This document shows positions 35,805-43,752 of a stretch of DNA of 64,000 nucleotides, piece after piece. The notes below the pieces were generated by a model, which did not search any database, was not told the DNA's origin, and worked only from the letters and a program-made list of their open reading frames with translations. The stretch is from Dermatobacter hominis. Its GTDB lineage: Bacteria > Actinomycetota > Acidimicrobiia > Acidimicrobiales > Microtrichaceae. A program made the translations under genes and the position numbers. How positions within the stretch are numbered: the stretch's first letter is position 1; each line of letters begins with the position of its first letter. The stretch spans positions 4,092,001 through 4,156,000 of the forward strand of contig NZ_CP085840.1 of NCBI RefSeq assembly GCF_020715685.1. Reading direction: 5' to 3'.

Positions 35805-35821
35805 GTGAACGGAGCGTGAAA
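35805..35821. promoter_or_regulatory. Imperfect PHO-box-like repeat
   Basis: GTGAAC-GGAGC-GTGAAA, 11-bp period, lying 78 bp upstream of the GNAT start (minus) and 52 bp upstream of the amidohydrolase start (plus). Read on the minus strand the cores are TTTCAC and GTTCAC. One base off the copy at 13261. Confidence 0.3.
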
Positions 35822-35825
35822 CGGA

Positions 35826-35840
35826 TCAACAGTCTGTTGA
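35826..35840. promoter_or_regulatory. Cluster operator site A (best copy)
   Basis: TCAACAG-T-CTGTTGA, a perfect 7-1-7 palindrome, 33 bp before the GTG of the amidohydrolase at 35874. It is the reference copy of a motif found in five promoter regions of the cluster. Confidence 0.65.
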
Positions 35841-35873
35841 CCCTCTCGATCGATGCTGCGAGCGTCGGGTGAC

Positions 35874-37277
35874 GTGACCACCACGCTGCTGCGCAACGGG
35901 ATCGTGCTCCCCATGGAGGGGGCGAAGACCGTGCTGGACCCCGGTTCGGTGCTCTTCGTCGACGACACGATCGTGGCGGTCGGACCGGTCGACGAGGTCG
36001 ACGCCCACCCGGCCGCCGCCGGCGCCGAGGTGGTCGACGCCACCGGCATGGCGGTCCTGCCCGGGCTGCACAACGGCCACCTCCACTCCGGCCTGCTCCG
36101 CGGCACCGCGGAGTCGATGTCGCTGTGGGACTGGCTGGAGAACTACGTCGACCCCGCGCACAAGGTGATGACGCCCGAGATCGCCAAGGCGGCCAGCCGT
36201 CTGGCCTACACCGAGGGGCTGCGGTTCGGCACGACCTCGGTCATGGACATGTGGCGGTTCATGCAGGGGTCGGCCGAGGCGGCCGACGAGATCGGCGTCC
36301 GGGCCACGCTCGTGCCCTACGTCGCCGACCTCCCCGGCTTCGACTACTTCGAGACGCTCGAGACGAACCTCGACCTGCTCCGCACCCACCGCACCGCGTC
36401 CGAGGGCCGGGTCCGGACCTGGGTCGGCCTGGAGCACCTCTTCTACTGCTCGCCCGAGGCCTTCCGGCGGGCGGCGGAGATCGCCCTCGAGTACGACACC
36501 GGCATCCACACCCACACCTCCGAGAGCATCTGGGAGGTCCAGGAGTCGCTGCGCCGCTTCGGCCGCCGACCCGTCGAGGAGTTCTACAACCGCGGCATCC
36601 TCTCCGATCACACGGTCATCGCCCACTGCGTCTGGCTCGACGACCGCGAGATCGAGCTGCTGGCGCAGACCGGCACCAGCGCCGTCCACTGCCCGTGCTC
36701 GAACATGAAGCTCTCGTCGGGCCCGGCGCGCGTCGCCGACATGCGGGCCGCCGGCATCGCCGTCGGCATCGGCTCCGACGGCGAGAAGGAGAACAACAAC
36801 CTCGACATCGTCGAGGAGATGAAGTTCGCGTCCCTCCTCGCCAAGGTCACCACGCTCGACCCGACGACCGGCGACCCGTGGGACGTCCTCGACCTGGCCA
36901 CCCGCGACGGCGCCCGGGCGCTCGGGCTCGACGAGGTGACCGGCACGCTCGAGGTCGGGAAGCGGGCCGACGTGATCACCGTCGACCTGCACCAGCCGCA
37001 CTTCACGCCCGTGCTCCACGGCCGGTGGTCGAACGTCGCCGCCCACCTCGTCTTCACGGCGTCCGGCCACGACGTCGACTCCGTCTGGGTCGACGGCCAC
37101 CGGCTCGTCGACGGCGGCGCCGTCCTGTCCGTCGACGTCGTCGACGTGATGGCGGAGGCCCAGGCCGCCGCGGAGGAGCTCTTCGAGCGCCGCGACGCCT
37201 ACCTGGCCGAGCGCGACGCGGCCCGCCTCGCCGAGGTCGCCCCCCACACCCACGACACCGAGGTGCCCGTCCCGTGA
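35874..37277 (+). CDS. TRZ/ATZ-family amidohydrolase / deaminase (A)
   Basis: 467 residues, COG0402 metal-dependent deaminase fold. It should remove an exocyclic amino group or hydrolyse a C-N bond of an N-heterocycle. Metal and catalytic residues are in place: HxH in NGHLHSG, His in GIHTHTSES, His in VIAHCVWLDD, Asp in GIGSDGEKENNN. The GTG at 35874 is used; an ATG at 35853 is possible. First gene of a three-gene operon (4-bp overlap with the diiron gene) behind operator A. Exact substrate not predictable. Confidence 0.82.
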   Translation: MTTTLLRNGIVLPMEGAKTVLDPGSVLFVDDTIVAVGPVDEVDAHPAAAGAEVVDATGMAVLPGLHNGHLHSGLLRGTAESMSLWDWLENYVDPAHKVMTPEIAKAASRLAYTEGLRFGTTSVMDMWRFMQGSAEAADEIGVRATLVPYVADLPGFDYFETLETNLDLLRTHRTASEGRVRTWVGLEHLFYCSPEAFRRAAEIALEYDTGIHTHTSESIWEVQESLRRFGRRPVEEFYNRGILSDHTVIAHCVWLDDREIELLAQTGTSAVHCPCSNMKLSSGPARVADMRAAGIAVGIGSDGEKENNNLDIVEEMKFASLLAKVTTLDPTTGDPWDVLDLATRDGARALGLDEVTGTLEVGKRADVITVDLHQPHFTPVLHGRWSNVAAHLVFTASGHDVDSVWVDGHRLVDGGAVLSVDVVDVMAEAQAAAEELFERRDAYLAERDAARLAEVAPHTHDTEVPVP

Positions 37278-37981
37278 GCACGACCCTGGACCAGCGACCC
37301 GACCCGCAGGAGGCCCAGGCCCGCTACGACGCGCTGGTCGACGACCTGGAGCGCCGGCGCGCGGCCCTGGGCGACGACGACGGCGGCACGTTCTTCAACC
37401 GGTCGATGTCGGAGCCCGAGCTGATCGAGTACCTGTCCTTCCAGGCGTACTACGAGAAGCGGGCCGCCGAGTTCATCGGCCGCTGGCTCGCCGACACGCC
37501 CGAGCGCGACGCCTTCGTCCTCCTGGCGCAGCAGGTCGAGGACGAGGCGAACCACTACGAGTACTGCATGCGGGCGCTGGCCCGCCGCGGCGTCACCTCG
37601 CTCGACGGGTGGACGCCCGAGCCGGAGTGGGAGGAGTGGCTCGACGTCTGGTACCCGTCGGGCGCCGACACCGTCGAGCGCGTCGCCGCCCACAACGTGA
37701 CCGGGGAGTCCGGTGCCTGCCAGGCGTTCCTCGAGGTCCGGCCCCGTCTCCCGGCCGACGTCCAGAAGATCTTCGACCGGATCATCCCCGACGAGCAGTT
37801 CCACCTCCACCTCGGCAAGCAGGTGCTGATCACCTACTGCCGCGACGACGACGACTGGGAGCGGGTCCGGGAGCGCACGCAGCGCACGTTCGAGCTCGAG
37901 CAGGCGGGGCGCATCGCCTACAACCGCCGCATGGCCCGGCTCGGCCTCGGCGACCTCGACGACCCCAACCCGATGCTCTGA
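37274..37981 (+). CDS. Ferritin-like diiron-carboxylate protein
   Basis: 235 residues, all helical. Two helices carry diiron-type ligands: EYLSFQAYYEKRAAEF then VEDEANHYEY (E-x-x-H) and IIPDEQFHLHLG (E-x-x-H), the pattern of ferritin-like oxygenases and oxidases. It could hydroxylate or oxidatively cleave the compound handled by the amidohydrolase it overlaps (GTGA). It lacks a signal peptide and shows no ferritin cage motif. Specific family not recognised. Confidence 0.65.
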   Translation: MSTTLDQRPDPQEAQARYDALVDDLERRRAALGDDDGGTFFNRSMSEPELIEYLSFQAYYEKRAAEFIGRWLADTPERDAFVLLAQQVEDEANHYEYCMRALARRGVTSLDGWTPEPEWEEWLDVWYPSGADTVERVAAHNVTGESGACQAFLEVRPRLPADVQKIFDRIIPDEQFHLHLGKQVLITYCRDDDDWERVRERTQRTFELEQAGRIAYNRRMARLGLGDLDDPNPML

Positions 37982-37994
37982 GGGGGCTGCGACC

Positions 37995-39077
37995 GTGCCG
38001 TCCCTCCCGCCTGCGCCGTCCGGGGGCCCGTCTGCGCCGTCCGGGGGCTTCGAGGTCCCGGTGGTCGACATCTCCGGCTGGTCGACCGGCGACCACGAGG
38101 CCCGCGCCGCCGTGACCGCCGCCGTCGACGACGCCCTGCGCCGCGTCGGGTTCATGCAGGTCGTCGGCCACGGCGTCGATCCGGCCGTCGTCCAGCGGAT
38201 GCTCGACGCCTGCGACGAGTTCTTCGCGCTCCCGGTCGGGGCCAAGTCCGAGACGCTCCCGCCCTCGGCCGACGTGAACCGCGGCTGGGCGCCGCTCGGG
38301 ACCGAGTCGCTGCTCTACAGCCTCGGCGCCGACGCGCCGCCCGACCTGTTCGAGGCGTTCAACATCGGACGCGACGTCGTCGACGAGTCCGATCCCGCGG
38401 TCGCGGTCGAGCGGCACCGCCTGCAGGCGCCCAACATCTGGCCGCCCGCCCTGCCGTCGGTGCGCCGGCCGCTCGTCGAGTACTTCGACGCCGTGGCCGA
38501 CCTGGCGCTGCGGCTGACCCGGATCTTCGCCGTCGCCCTCGGGGTCGACGAGGCGTTCTTCGTCGACCGCTGCCGGCACCCGACCGAGACGCTGCGCATG
38601 ATCCGCTACGAGCGGGCGCCCGGGTCGCCCGACCCGCTGCCCGAGCAGATGCGCATGGGCGCCCACACCGACTACGGCATCGTGACGGTCCTCTACGGCG
38701 ACCAGGTGCCCGGGCTCGAGGTCCTGGGCCCCGACGGCGGGTGGCACGGCGTGGTGCCGGTGGACGGCGCCTACCTGGTGAACCTGGGCGACCTGCTGGC
38801 CGAGTGGACCAACGACCGCTGGCGCTCGACCCTGCACCGGGTCGTGCCGCCGCCCGCGCAGACCGACGGGCCCGCCCTCCGGCGCTCCGCGGCGTTCTTC
38901 CTCGACGGCGACCACGACGCGCTGGTCGAGTGCCTGCCGACCTGCTGCGACGACGAGCACCCGCCCAAGTACCCGCCGGTCCTCGCCGGCGAGCACCTCA
39001 TGGCCAAGCTGGTCGGCCCTCGGACGCTGCAGGCGTCGGAGTTCGAGGTCGACACGGTCGGCGACCGCACCTACTGA
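37995..39077 (+). CDS. Isopenicillin-N-synthase-like Fe(II)/2-oxoglutarate oxygenase (copy 2)
   Basis: 360 residues from the GTG at 37995. The N-terminus carries a short duplicated Pro-Ser-Gly stretch (APSGGPSAPSGG). The iron ligands are GAHTDYGIVTVL and STLHRVV; R-x-S is LRRSAAFF. NLGDLLAEWTNDRW is nearly identical to copy 1. Third gene of the operon behind operator A, 13 bp after the diiron gene. It likely hydroxylates or dealkylates the cluster substrate; this is inference from context. Confidence 0.82.
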   Translation: MPSLPPAPSGGPSAPSGGFEVPVVDISGWSTGDHEARAAVTAAVDDALRRVGFMQVVGHGVDPAVVQRMLDACDEFFALPVGAKSETLPPSADVNRGWAPLGTESLLYSLGADAPPDLFEAFNIGRDVVDESDPAVAVERHRLQAPNIWPPALPSVRRPLVEYFDAVADLALRLTRIFAVALGVDEAFFVDRCRHPTETLRMIRYERAPGSPDPLPEQMRMGAHTDYGIVTVLYGDQVPGLEVLGPDGGWHGVVPVDGAYLVNLGDLLAEWTNDRWRSTLHRVVPPPAQTDGPALRRSAAFFLDGDHDALVECLPTCCDDEHPPKYPPVLAGEHLMAKLVGPRTLQASEFEVDTVGDRTY

Positions 39078-39114
39078 CCCGGACGCGGCCCGGGTTCGCC
39101 GGCCCCCACCCCAT

Positions 39115-39223
39115 CGAACTTGTACGTGGCGGTCGCCCCACCGGTCGGTGACGTGCATGTTCGCCGGGCGCCGTCGATCTTGTACGTGGCGGTCGCCCCA
39201 CCGGTCGGTCGCGTACAAGTTCG
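39115..39223. repeat. Palindromic 60-bp tandem duplication between convergent genes
   Basis: Two units with an exact 60-bp period share TGTACGTGGCGGTCGCCCCA and the following ten bases, at 39121-39150 and 39181-39210. The whole is bounded by a perfect 12-bp inverted repeat, CGAACTTGTACG (39115-39126) and CGTACAAGTTCG (39212-39223). No coding role is evident. Confidence 0.7.
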
Positions 39224-39282
39224 GTGGGTTGCGTCGGGTCGGGTTCGGTCGGGTCGGGGCGGGGTGGAGCGGGGCGGGCGGG

Positions 39283-40686
39283 TCAGCCGAGCAGCGTCGA
39301 CTGCCAGCGGGTGGCCACCGCCCGGTGCGCCGCGAGCTGCTCGTCCAGGCCGGGGTGGGTGAGCCGGCCGTCGCGGACGACGACGCGGCCGGCCACGACC
39401 GTGTGGCGCGCCGCGTTCGGTCCGCACCGCAGCAGCGCCTCGACCGGGTCGGCCAGCGCCCCGGCGTGCGCGGGGCCGTCGAGCCCCCACACGACGAGGT
39501 CGCCGGCGGCGCCCACCGACAGCTGGCCGATCTCGCCGCGCCGGCCGAGGCAGTCCGCGCCGCCGCGGGTCGCCAGCTCGAGCGCCCGACGGGCGTCGAA
39601 CGCGTCGGCCCCGCCGCGCAGCTTGGCGAGCAGCATCGCGTTGCGGGCCTCGGTCCACAGCGACGCCGAGTCGGCCGACGCCGAGCCGTCGCATCCGAGC
39701 CCGACCGGGACGCCGGCCGCGAGGAAGCCGGTGACCGGGGCGATCCCGACGCCGAGGACCATGTTCGAGCTCGGGCAGTGCGCCACGCCGGTGCCCCAGG
39801 CGCCCAGGCGCTCGACCTCGGCCTCGTTCGGCTGGACGCAGTGGGCGACCCACGTCCGGTCCGAGCCCCAGCCCACCTGCTCCAGGTACTCGATCGGCCG
39901 GCAGCCGAACCGCTCGAGGCAGAAGTCGTCCTCGTCGAGGTCCTCGGCGATGTGGGTGTGCAGGCGCACGTCGAGCCGCTCGGCCAGCTCGGCCGTGTCG
40001 ACCATCAGCTGCTGGGTCACCGAGAACGGCGAGCACGGCGCCAGCGCCACCCGGACCATGGCCAGGGGGTCGACGTCGTGGAACCGCCCGACCAGCCGCT
40101 CGGAGTCGGCGAGGATCTCGTCGGGCTCCTGCACCACGCTGTCGGGCGGCAGGCCGCCGTCCTTGCGCGACAGGCTCATCGACCCGCGCGTGGCGTGGAA
40201 CCGGACGCCGAGGTCGACCGCGGCGGCCACCTCGGCGGCGATCAGGTCGCCGCCGCCGTCGGGGTGGACGTAGAGGTGGTCGCTCGTGGTGGTGCAGCCC
40301 CCGAGCGCCAGCTCGGCCATCCCGACCCACGCCGAGACGTGCGCGGCCTCCTCGTCGAGCAGCGCCCAGATCGGGTACAGGGTGGTGAGCCAGTCGAACA
40401 GCTTCTGGCCGGTCGCCGGCGGCAGCGCCCTCGTCAGGTTCTGGTACAGGTGGTGGTGGGTGTTGACCAGCCCCGGCGTGACCAGGCAGTCGGTGGCGTC
40501 GAGCAGGTCGACCGCCTCGGGCTCGCTCCCCGGCGGTCCCACCCCGGACACGGCGCCGTCGGTGATTGCGACCCAGCCGCCGGCGAGCTCCCGTCGGTCG
40601 TCGTCGACGGTCGCCACCAGCCGGGCGCCCCGGACCAGCAGGTCGGCGGGTCGGGCCGCGTGGGGCGGGGTGCCGGCATCGGACAT
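39283..40686 (-). CDS. 8-oxoguanine deaminase-type amidohydrolase (B)
   Basis: 467 residues. Strong family marks of 8-oxoguanine/guanine-type deaminases: LVNTHHHLYQNLTRALP, LFDWLTTLYPIWA, GCTTTSDHLYVHP, RFHATRGSMSLSRKDGGLPP, APCSPFSVT, HTHIAEDLDEDDFCLERFG, AHCPSSNM and the catalytic Asp of GCDGSASAD. It would convert 8-oxoguanine (or a related aminopurine) to urate plus ammonia. The ATG at 40686 is 32 bp from operator B. Divergent from an MFS transporter. Confidence 0.85.
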   Translation of the reverse strand: MSDAGTPPHAARPADLLVRGARLVATVDDDRRELAGGWVAITDGAVSGVGPPGSEPEAVDLLDATDCLVTPGLVNTHHHLYQNLTRALPPATGQKLFDWLTTLYPIWALLDEEAAHVSAWVGMAELALGGCTTTSDHLYVHPDGGGDLIAAEVAAAVDLGVRFHATRGSMSLSRKDGGLPPDSVVQEPDEILADSERLVGRFHDVDPLAMVRVALAPCSPFSVTQQLMVDTAELAERLDVRLHTHIAEDLDEDDFCLERFGCRPIEYLEQVGWGSDRTWVAHCVQPNEAEVERLGAWGTGVAHCPSSNMVLGVGIAPVTGFLAAGVPVGLGCDGSASADSASLWTEARNAMLLAKLRGGADAFDARRALELATRGGADCLGRRGEIGQLSVGAAGDLVVWGLDGPAHAGALADPVEALLRCGPNAARHTVVAGRVVVRDGRLTHPGLDEQLAAHRAVATRWQSTLLG

Positions 40687-40718
40687 CGTCCGCAGCGTGC
40701 TGCCCGGCCGACGGCGCG

Positions 40719-40741
40719 TCAACAGTTCGTTGAACAGTTCA
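40719..40741. promoter_or_regulatory. Cluster operator site B (double palindrome)
   Basis: TCAACAGTTCGTTGA (40719-40733) matches site A in 13 of 15 positions. It overlaps a second palindrome TGAAC-A-GTTCA (40731-40741). Lies between the divergent deaminase (40686) and MFS transporter (40799), so it could control both. Confidence 0.55.
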
Positions 40742-40798
40742 CGGACGTGCAACACGTCGGACCCGGGGTCGTGACCTGGGCGCGGTCAGCTGTCCGGG

Positions 40799-42205
40799 AT
40801 GGAGATCACCGTGTCGGACGAGCGCGCCCCCGACGAGAAGGCGCGGTTCTCCGAGCTGTTCGGCCGTCGCTACGCCGTGCTGACGGTCGGCACGATCGTC
40901 CTGCTCGGCTGCAACGCGTTCGAGATCGTCGGCGCCGCGACGGCCATGCCGGCGGTTCTCGACGACGTGGGCGGCGTCGGGCTGTTCGGTGCCGCGATCG
41001 CGGCGCCGCTCGTGGCCAGCGTCTTCGCCGCACCGTTCGGCGGCCGCCTGGCCGACCGGTTCGGGACGCTGCGCCCCCTGGTGCTGGCGCTGTCGGTCTT
41101 CTCGCTCGGCCTGCTCGCCACCTCGTTCGCCACGTCGATGGCGCAGGTCGCCGCCGGCCGGTTCGTCGTGGGGCTGGGCGCCGGCGCCACGCTGACGCTC
41201 CAGCTGGTCATCATCGCCCGCTACTACCCGTTGCGACTCCAGCCGCTGGTGCTCGGCGTCGTGTCCGCGGTGTTCATCATCCCGGGGATGATCGGCCCGA
41301 CGATCTCGGCGACGCTCGTCGAGACCGTCGGCTGGCACTGGATCTTCGGCGGCATCATCCCGATCCTGGCGCTCTGCGCCGCGCTGCTCATCCCCGAGAT
41401 CATCCGCCGGCCGGCCCTCGACCTGTCCGAGGTCGGCGACGGCGCGGAGGGCGCCGCCGAGGAGTCGCCCGCGTGGGGTCCGGCGCTGCTGGCCGGCGGC
41501 CTGGGCATCGTCGTGCTGGCGGGCAGCGCGTCCGACCCCCGGTGGTTGCTGCTGATCCCGGTGGGGATCCTCGTCCTGGTCCCGGGGGCCCGCGTCACGC
41601 TGCCCCGGGGCACGTGGGTGGCCCGCCCGGGCAAGCCGGCGGTCATCGCCTGCGCCCTGACCGCCTGCGCCGCCTACCTGACGACCGAGAACTTCCTGCC
41701 GCTGCTGCTCCGCGAGGTGCGGGGCTCGACGATCCTCGAGGCCGGGCTGCCGCTGACGGTGGCGGCGTTCTTCTGGGCGGCCGGTTCGTGGTCGCAGGCC
41801 CGGCTCGCGCCGGCCCGCCGGCCGAACGTCGCCGCCGGGGGCGCCGTCGTGGCGGCCGCCGGACTGGTGCTGGCGGCGTCGCTCGTGTTCGAGGTCGTGC
41901 CGTTCTGGCTGGCGTACCCGGCGACGGCGCTCGGGTCGTTCGGCTGCGGGCTGGTGTTCACGATCTGCCAGGTCATCGCCGTCGAGGGCGCCCCCGCCGG
42001 CCGGGAGGGCGAAGCGACCGCCCTGGTCCAGCTCGCCAACCTGCTCGGCACCGCCCTGGGCACCACGGCCGCCGCGATCGTGATCGCCCGCCTCGACGAC
42101 CAGCTCGGCGCCGCGGTCGGCATCACGATGCTCGTCGCCGCCGGCTTCGCCGTCCTCGCCTCGTTCGCGGCGCGGCGCATGCCGGCGACGAGGACCTCGA
42201 CGTGA
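40799..42205 (+). CDS. MFS transporter (drug:H+ antiporter-like)
   Basis: 468 residues, about 12-14 hydrophobic helices. The MFS loop motif GGRLADRFGTLRPL lies between helices 2 and 3, and GRFVVGLGAGATLTLQLV resembles motif B/C of DHA-type carriers. Likely imports or exports a metabolite of the cluster. It follows the divergent operator B and precedes an oxygenase gene by 31 bp, forming an operon with 42237 and possibly 43311. Confidence 0.82.
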   Translation: MEITVSDERAPDEKARFSELFGRRYAVLTVGTIVLLGCNAFEIVGAATAMPAVLDDVGGVGLFGAAIAAPLVASVFAAPFGGRLADRFGTLRPLVLALSVFSLGLLATSFATSMAQVAAGRFVVGLGAGATLTLQLVIIARYYPLRLQPLVLGVVSAVFIIPGMIGPTISATLVETVGWHWIFGGIIPILALCAALLIPEIIRRPALDLSEVGDGAEGAAEESPAWGPALLAGGLGIVVLAGSASDPRWLLLIPVGILVLVPGARVTLPRGTWVARPGKPAVIACALTACAAYLTTENFLPLLLREVRGSTILEAGLPLTVAAFFWAAGSWSQARLAPARRPNVAAGGAVVAAAGLVLAASLVFEVVPFWLAYPATALGSFGCGLVFTICQVIAVEGAPAGREGEATALVQLANLLGTALGTTAAAIVIARLDDQLGAAVGITMLVAAGFAVLASFAARRMPATRTST

Positions 42206-42236
42206 TCGTCCGCCACTCGCCCCGAAGGAGCGCACC

Positions 42237-43202
42237 GTGAGCACGCAACCGACCCCGCCGTCCGACGCCGGCATCCTCACCATCTCGCTCGCGCCGTGGT
42301 TCGCGGGCACCGACGAGGGCCGGGCCGAGGTCGCAGCGCTCGTCGACCGCTCGCTGTCGGACATGGGCTTCATGGTGATCACCGACCACGGCATCGACCC
42401 CGAGCTGCCGGGCCGCCTCCGTGCCGAGCTGCTCGAGTTCTTCACCGGCCCCGAGGAGGTCAAGGAGGCGGTGCGGGTCGACCAGCTCGGCGACCGGGGC
42501 TGGGTGCCCTACGGCCTCGAGGCGAACGGTTACATCTTCGGCGAGGACACTCCGCCCGACATGAAGGAGTCCTTCGTGGTGGGCATGGACGCGATCGATC
42601 GTGCGTCGTCGATGGCGACGCCGTGGCCCGAGGCGCCGAGCGGCCTGCGCGACGTGGTCGTCGAGTACACCCGGCAGGTCGAGGACCTCCACATCGAGCT
42701 GATGCGGATCTGCGCCGTGGCCCTCGGCCTCGACGACCCGGAGCACTTCGTCGACCGCGAGTCGAGCTCCGACTCGGTGATGAACGTGAACTGGTACCCC
42801 CCGCTCGTCCGCACCGGCCCCGTGCAGGACAACCAGTACCGCATCGGCCCCCACACCGACTTCGGCACGGTCACGATCCTCGACCGCCAGCCCGGGACGG
42901 GCTGCCTCCAGGTCCAGGACGCAGCGGGCGGGTGGCACGACGCCGAGTTCGTGCCCGGCTCGCTCACGATCAACGTGGGCGACCTGCTCGAGATGTGGTC
43001 GGGTGGCCGCTGGCGCTCGTCGCGGCACCGCGTGCTGCCGCCGTCGGAGGCGACGCCCGAGGAGGGCCTGATGTCGCTCGTGTTCTTCGGCGAGCCCGAC
43101 GACGACACGGTGATCGCGCCGCTGCTCGACGGCGACGCGTTCGAGCCGGTCCGGGCGCGGGACTTCCTCGAGGCGAAGATCGCCGCGATCACCGTCGCCT
43201 GA
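42237..43202 (+). CDS. Isopenicillin-N-synthase-like Fe(II) oxygenase (copy 3) lacking the R-x-S arginine
   Basis: 321 residues from a GTG, with AAGGAG 9 nt upstream. The N-terminal SDMGFMVITDHGID block and the iron ligands GPHTDFGTVTIL and SSRHRVL are intact. At the R-x-S position, where copies 1 and 2 have RRS, this copy has LMS (EEGLMSLVFFGEP), so the usual salt bridge to 2-oxoglutarate is missing. It may use another residue or a different co-substrate. In operon with the MFS gene; followed by a 27-bp minisatellite. Confidence 0.8.
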   Translation: MSTQPTPPSDAGILTISLAPWFAGTDEGRAEVAALVDRSLSDMGFMVITDHGIDPELPGRLRAELLEFFTGPEEVKEAVRVDQLGDRGWVPYGLEANGYIFGEDTPPDMKESFVVGMDAIDRASSMATPWPEAPSGLRDVVVEYTRQVEDLHIELMRICAVALGLDDPEHFVDRESSSDSVMNVNWYPPLVRTGPVQDNQYRIGPHTDFGTVTILDRQPGTGCLQVQDAAGGWHDAEFVPGSLTINVGDLLEMWSGGRWRSSRHRVLPPSEATPEEGLMSLVFFGEPDDDTVIAPLLDGDAFEPVRARDFLEAKIAAITVA

Positions 43203-43273
43203 GCGGCGGGGAGCGGGAGGCTCGCCGGAGCGGCGGGGAGCGGGGGGCTCGCCTGAGCGGCGGGGAGCGGGAG
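43201..43273. repeat. 27-bp tandem repeat, about 2.7 copies
   Basis: Units at 43201-43227 and 43228-43254 (two mismatches) plus a partial third unit to 43273. The shared core is AGCGGCGGGGAGCGG. It fills much of the gap between oxygenase copy 3 and the glyoxalase gene. A related 27-bp repeat lies at 58192. Confidence 0.75.
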
Positions 43274-43298
43274 CAGAGCGACCGGGCGGGGTGCGTCC

Positions 43299-43304
43299 TA
43301 CGCT
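43299..43304 (+). promoter_or_regulatory. -10-like box TACGCT before the glyoxalase-fold gene
   Basis: TACGCT ends 6 nt before the ATG at 43311, leaderless-type spacing. Confidence 0.4.
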
Positions 43305-43310
43305 CTCGCC

Positions 43311-43742
43311 ATGGACGCGCTGTCGGCACCGCTCACCGTCGGGTTCAACCACGTCGCCACCGGCACGCCCGACCTGGACCGGATCATCGCCTTCTACCGC
43401 GACGCCTTCGGCGCCACCGTGAAGGTCGAGATCCCGAAGGGCCCAGAGCACCCTCGCATGGCGATCATCGACGTGGGGTCCGGTTCGGCGATGAACGTCG
43501 CCGAGGTGCCCGAGGGGTCGCTCGTCGGCGATCGCGCCCGGATCGGCGGTCGTGGGCCGGTGGACCACTACGGGCTCGCCGCGCCGTCCCGCGAGGCGCT
43601 GGAGGTCCTGCTGGAGCGCATCCCGGCCGCCGGCGGCGAGGTGGGGGAGATCACGCTCCTCGGCGGCGACACCTGGTCGCTGTTCTTCCGGGACCCCGAC
43701 GGCATGGAGCTCGAGGTCTGCGCACCCGCCCACGTGGGCTGA
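43311..43742 (+). CDS. Glyoxalase/bleomycin-resistance (VOC) family protein
   Basis: 143 residues, two beta-alpha-beta-beta-beta modules. Possible metal ligands are the His of GFNHVAT, the His of VDHYGLA and the Glu of GMELEV. VOC proteins act as isomerases, dioxygenases or lyases; the role here is unknown. It lies in the catabolic cluster, convergent with the Rieske oxygenase whose stop is 10 bp away. Confidence 0.75.
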   Translation: MDALSAPLTVGFNHVATGTPDLDRIIAFYRDAFGATVKVEIPKGPEHPRMAIIDVGSGSAMNVAEVPEGSLVGDRARIGGRGPVDHYGLAAPSREALEVLLERIPAAGGEVGEITLLGGDTWSLFFRDPDGMELEVCAPAHVG

Positions 43743-43752
43743 CCGGCGGCGC

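Noticed and set aside
43201-43273. CRISPR-like array
   Set aside because: The units are contiguous tandem copies without spacers, only about 2.7 copies, and no cas genes are present.
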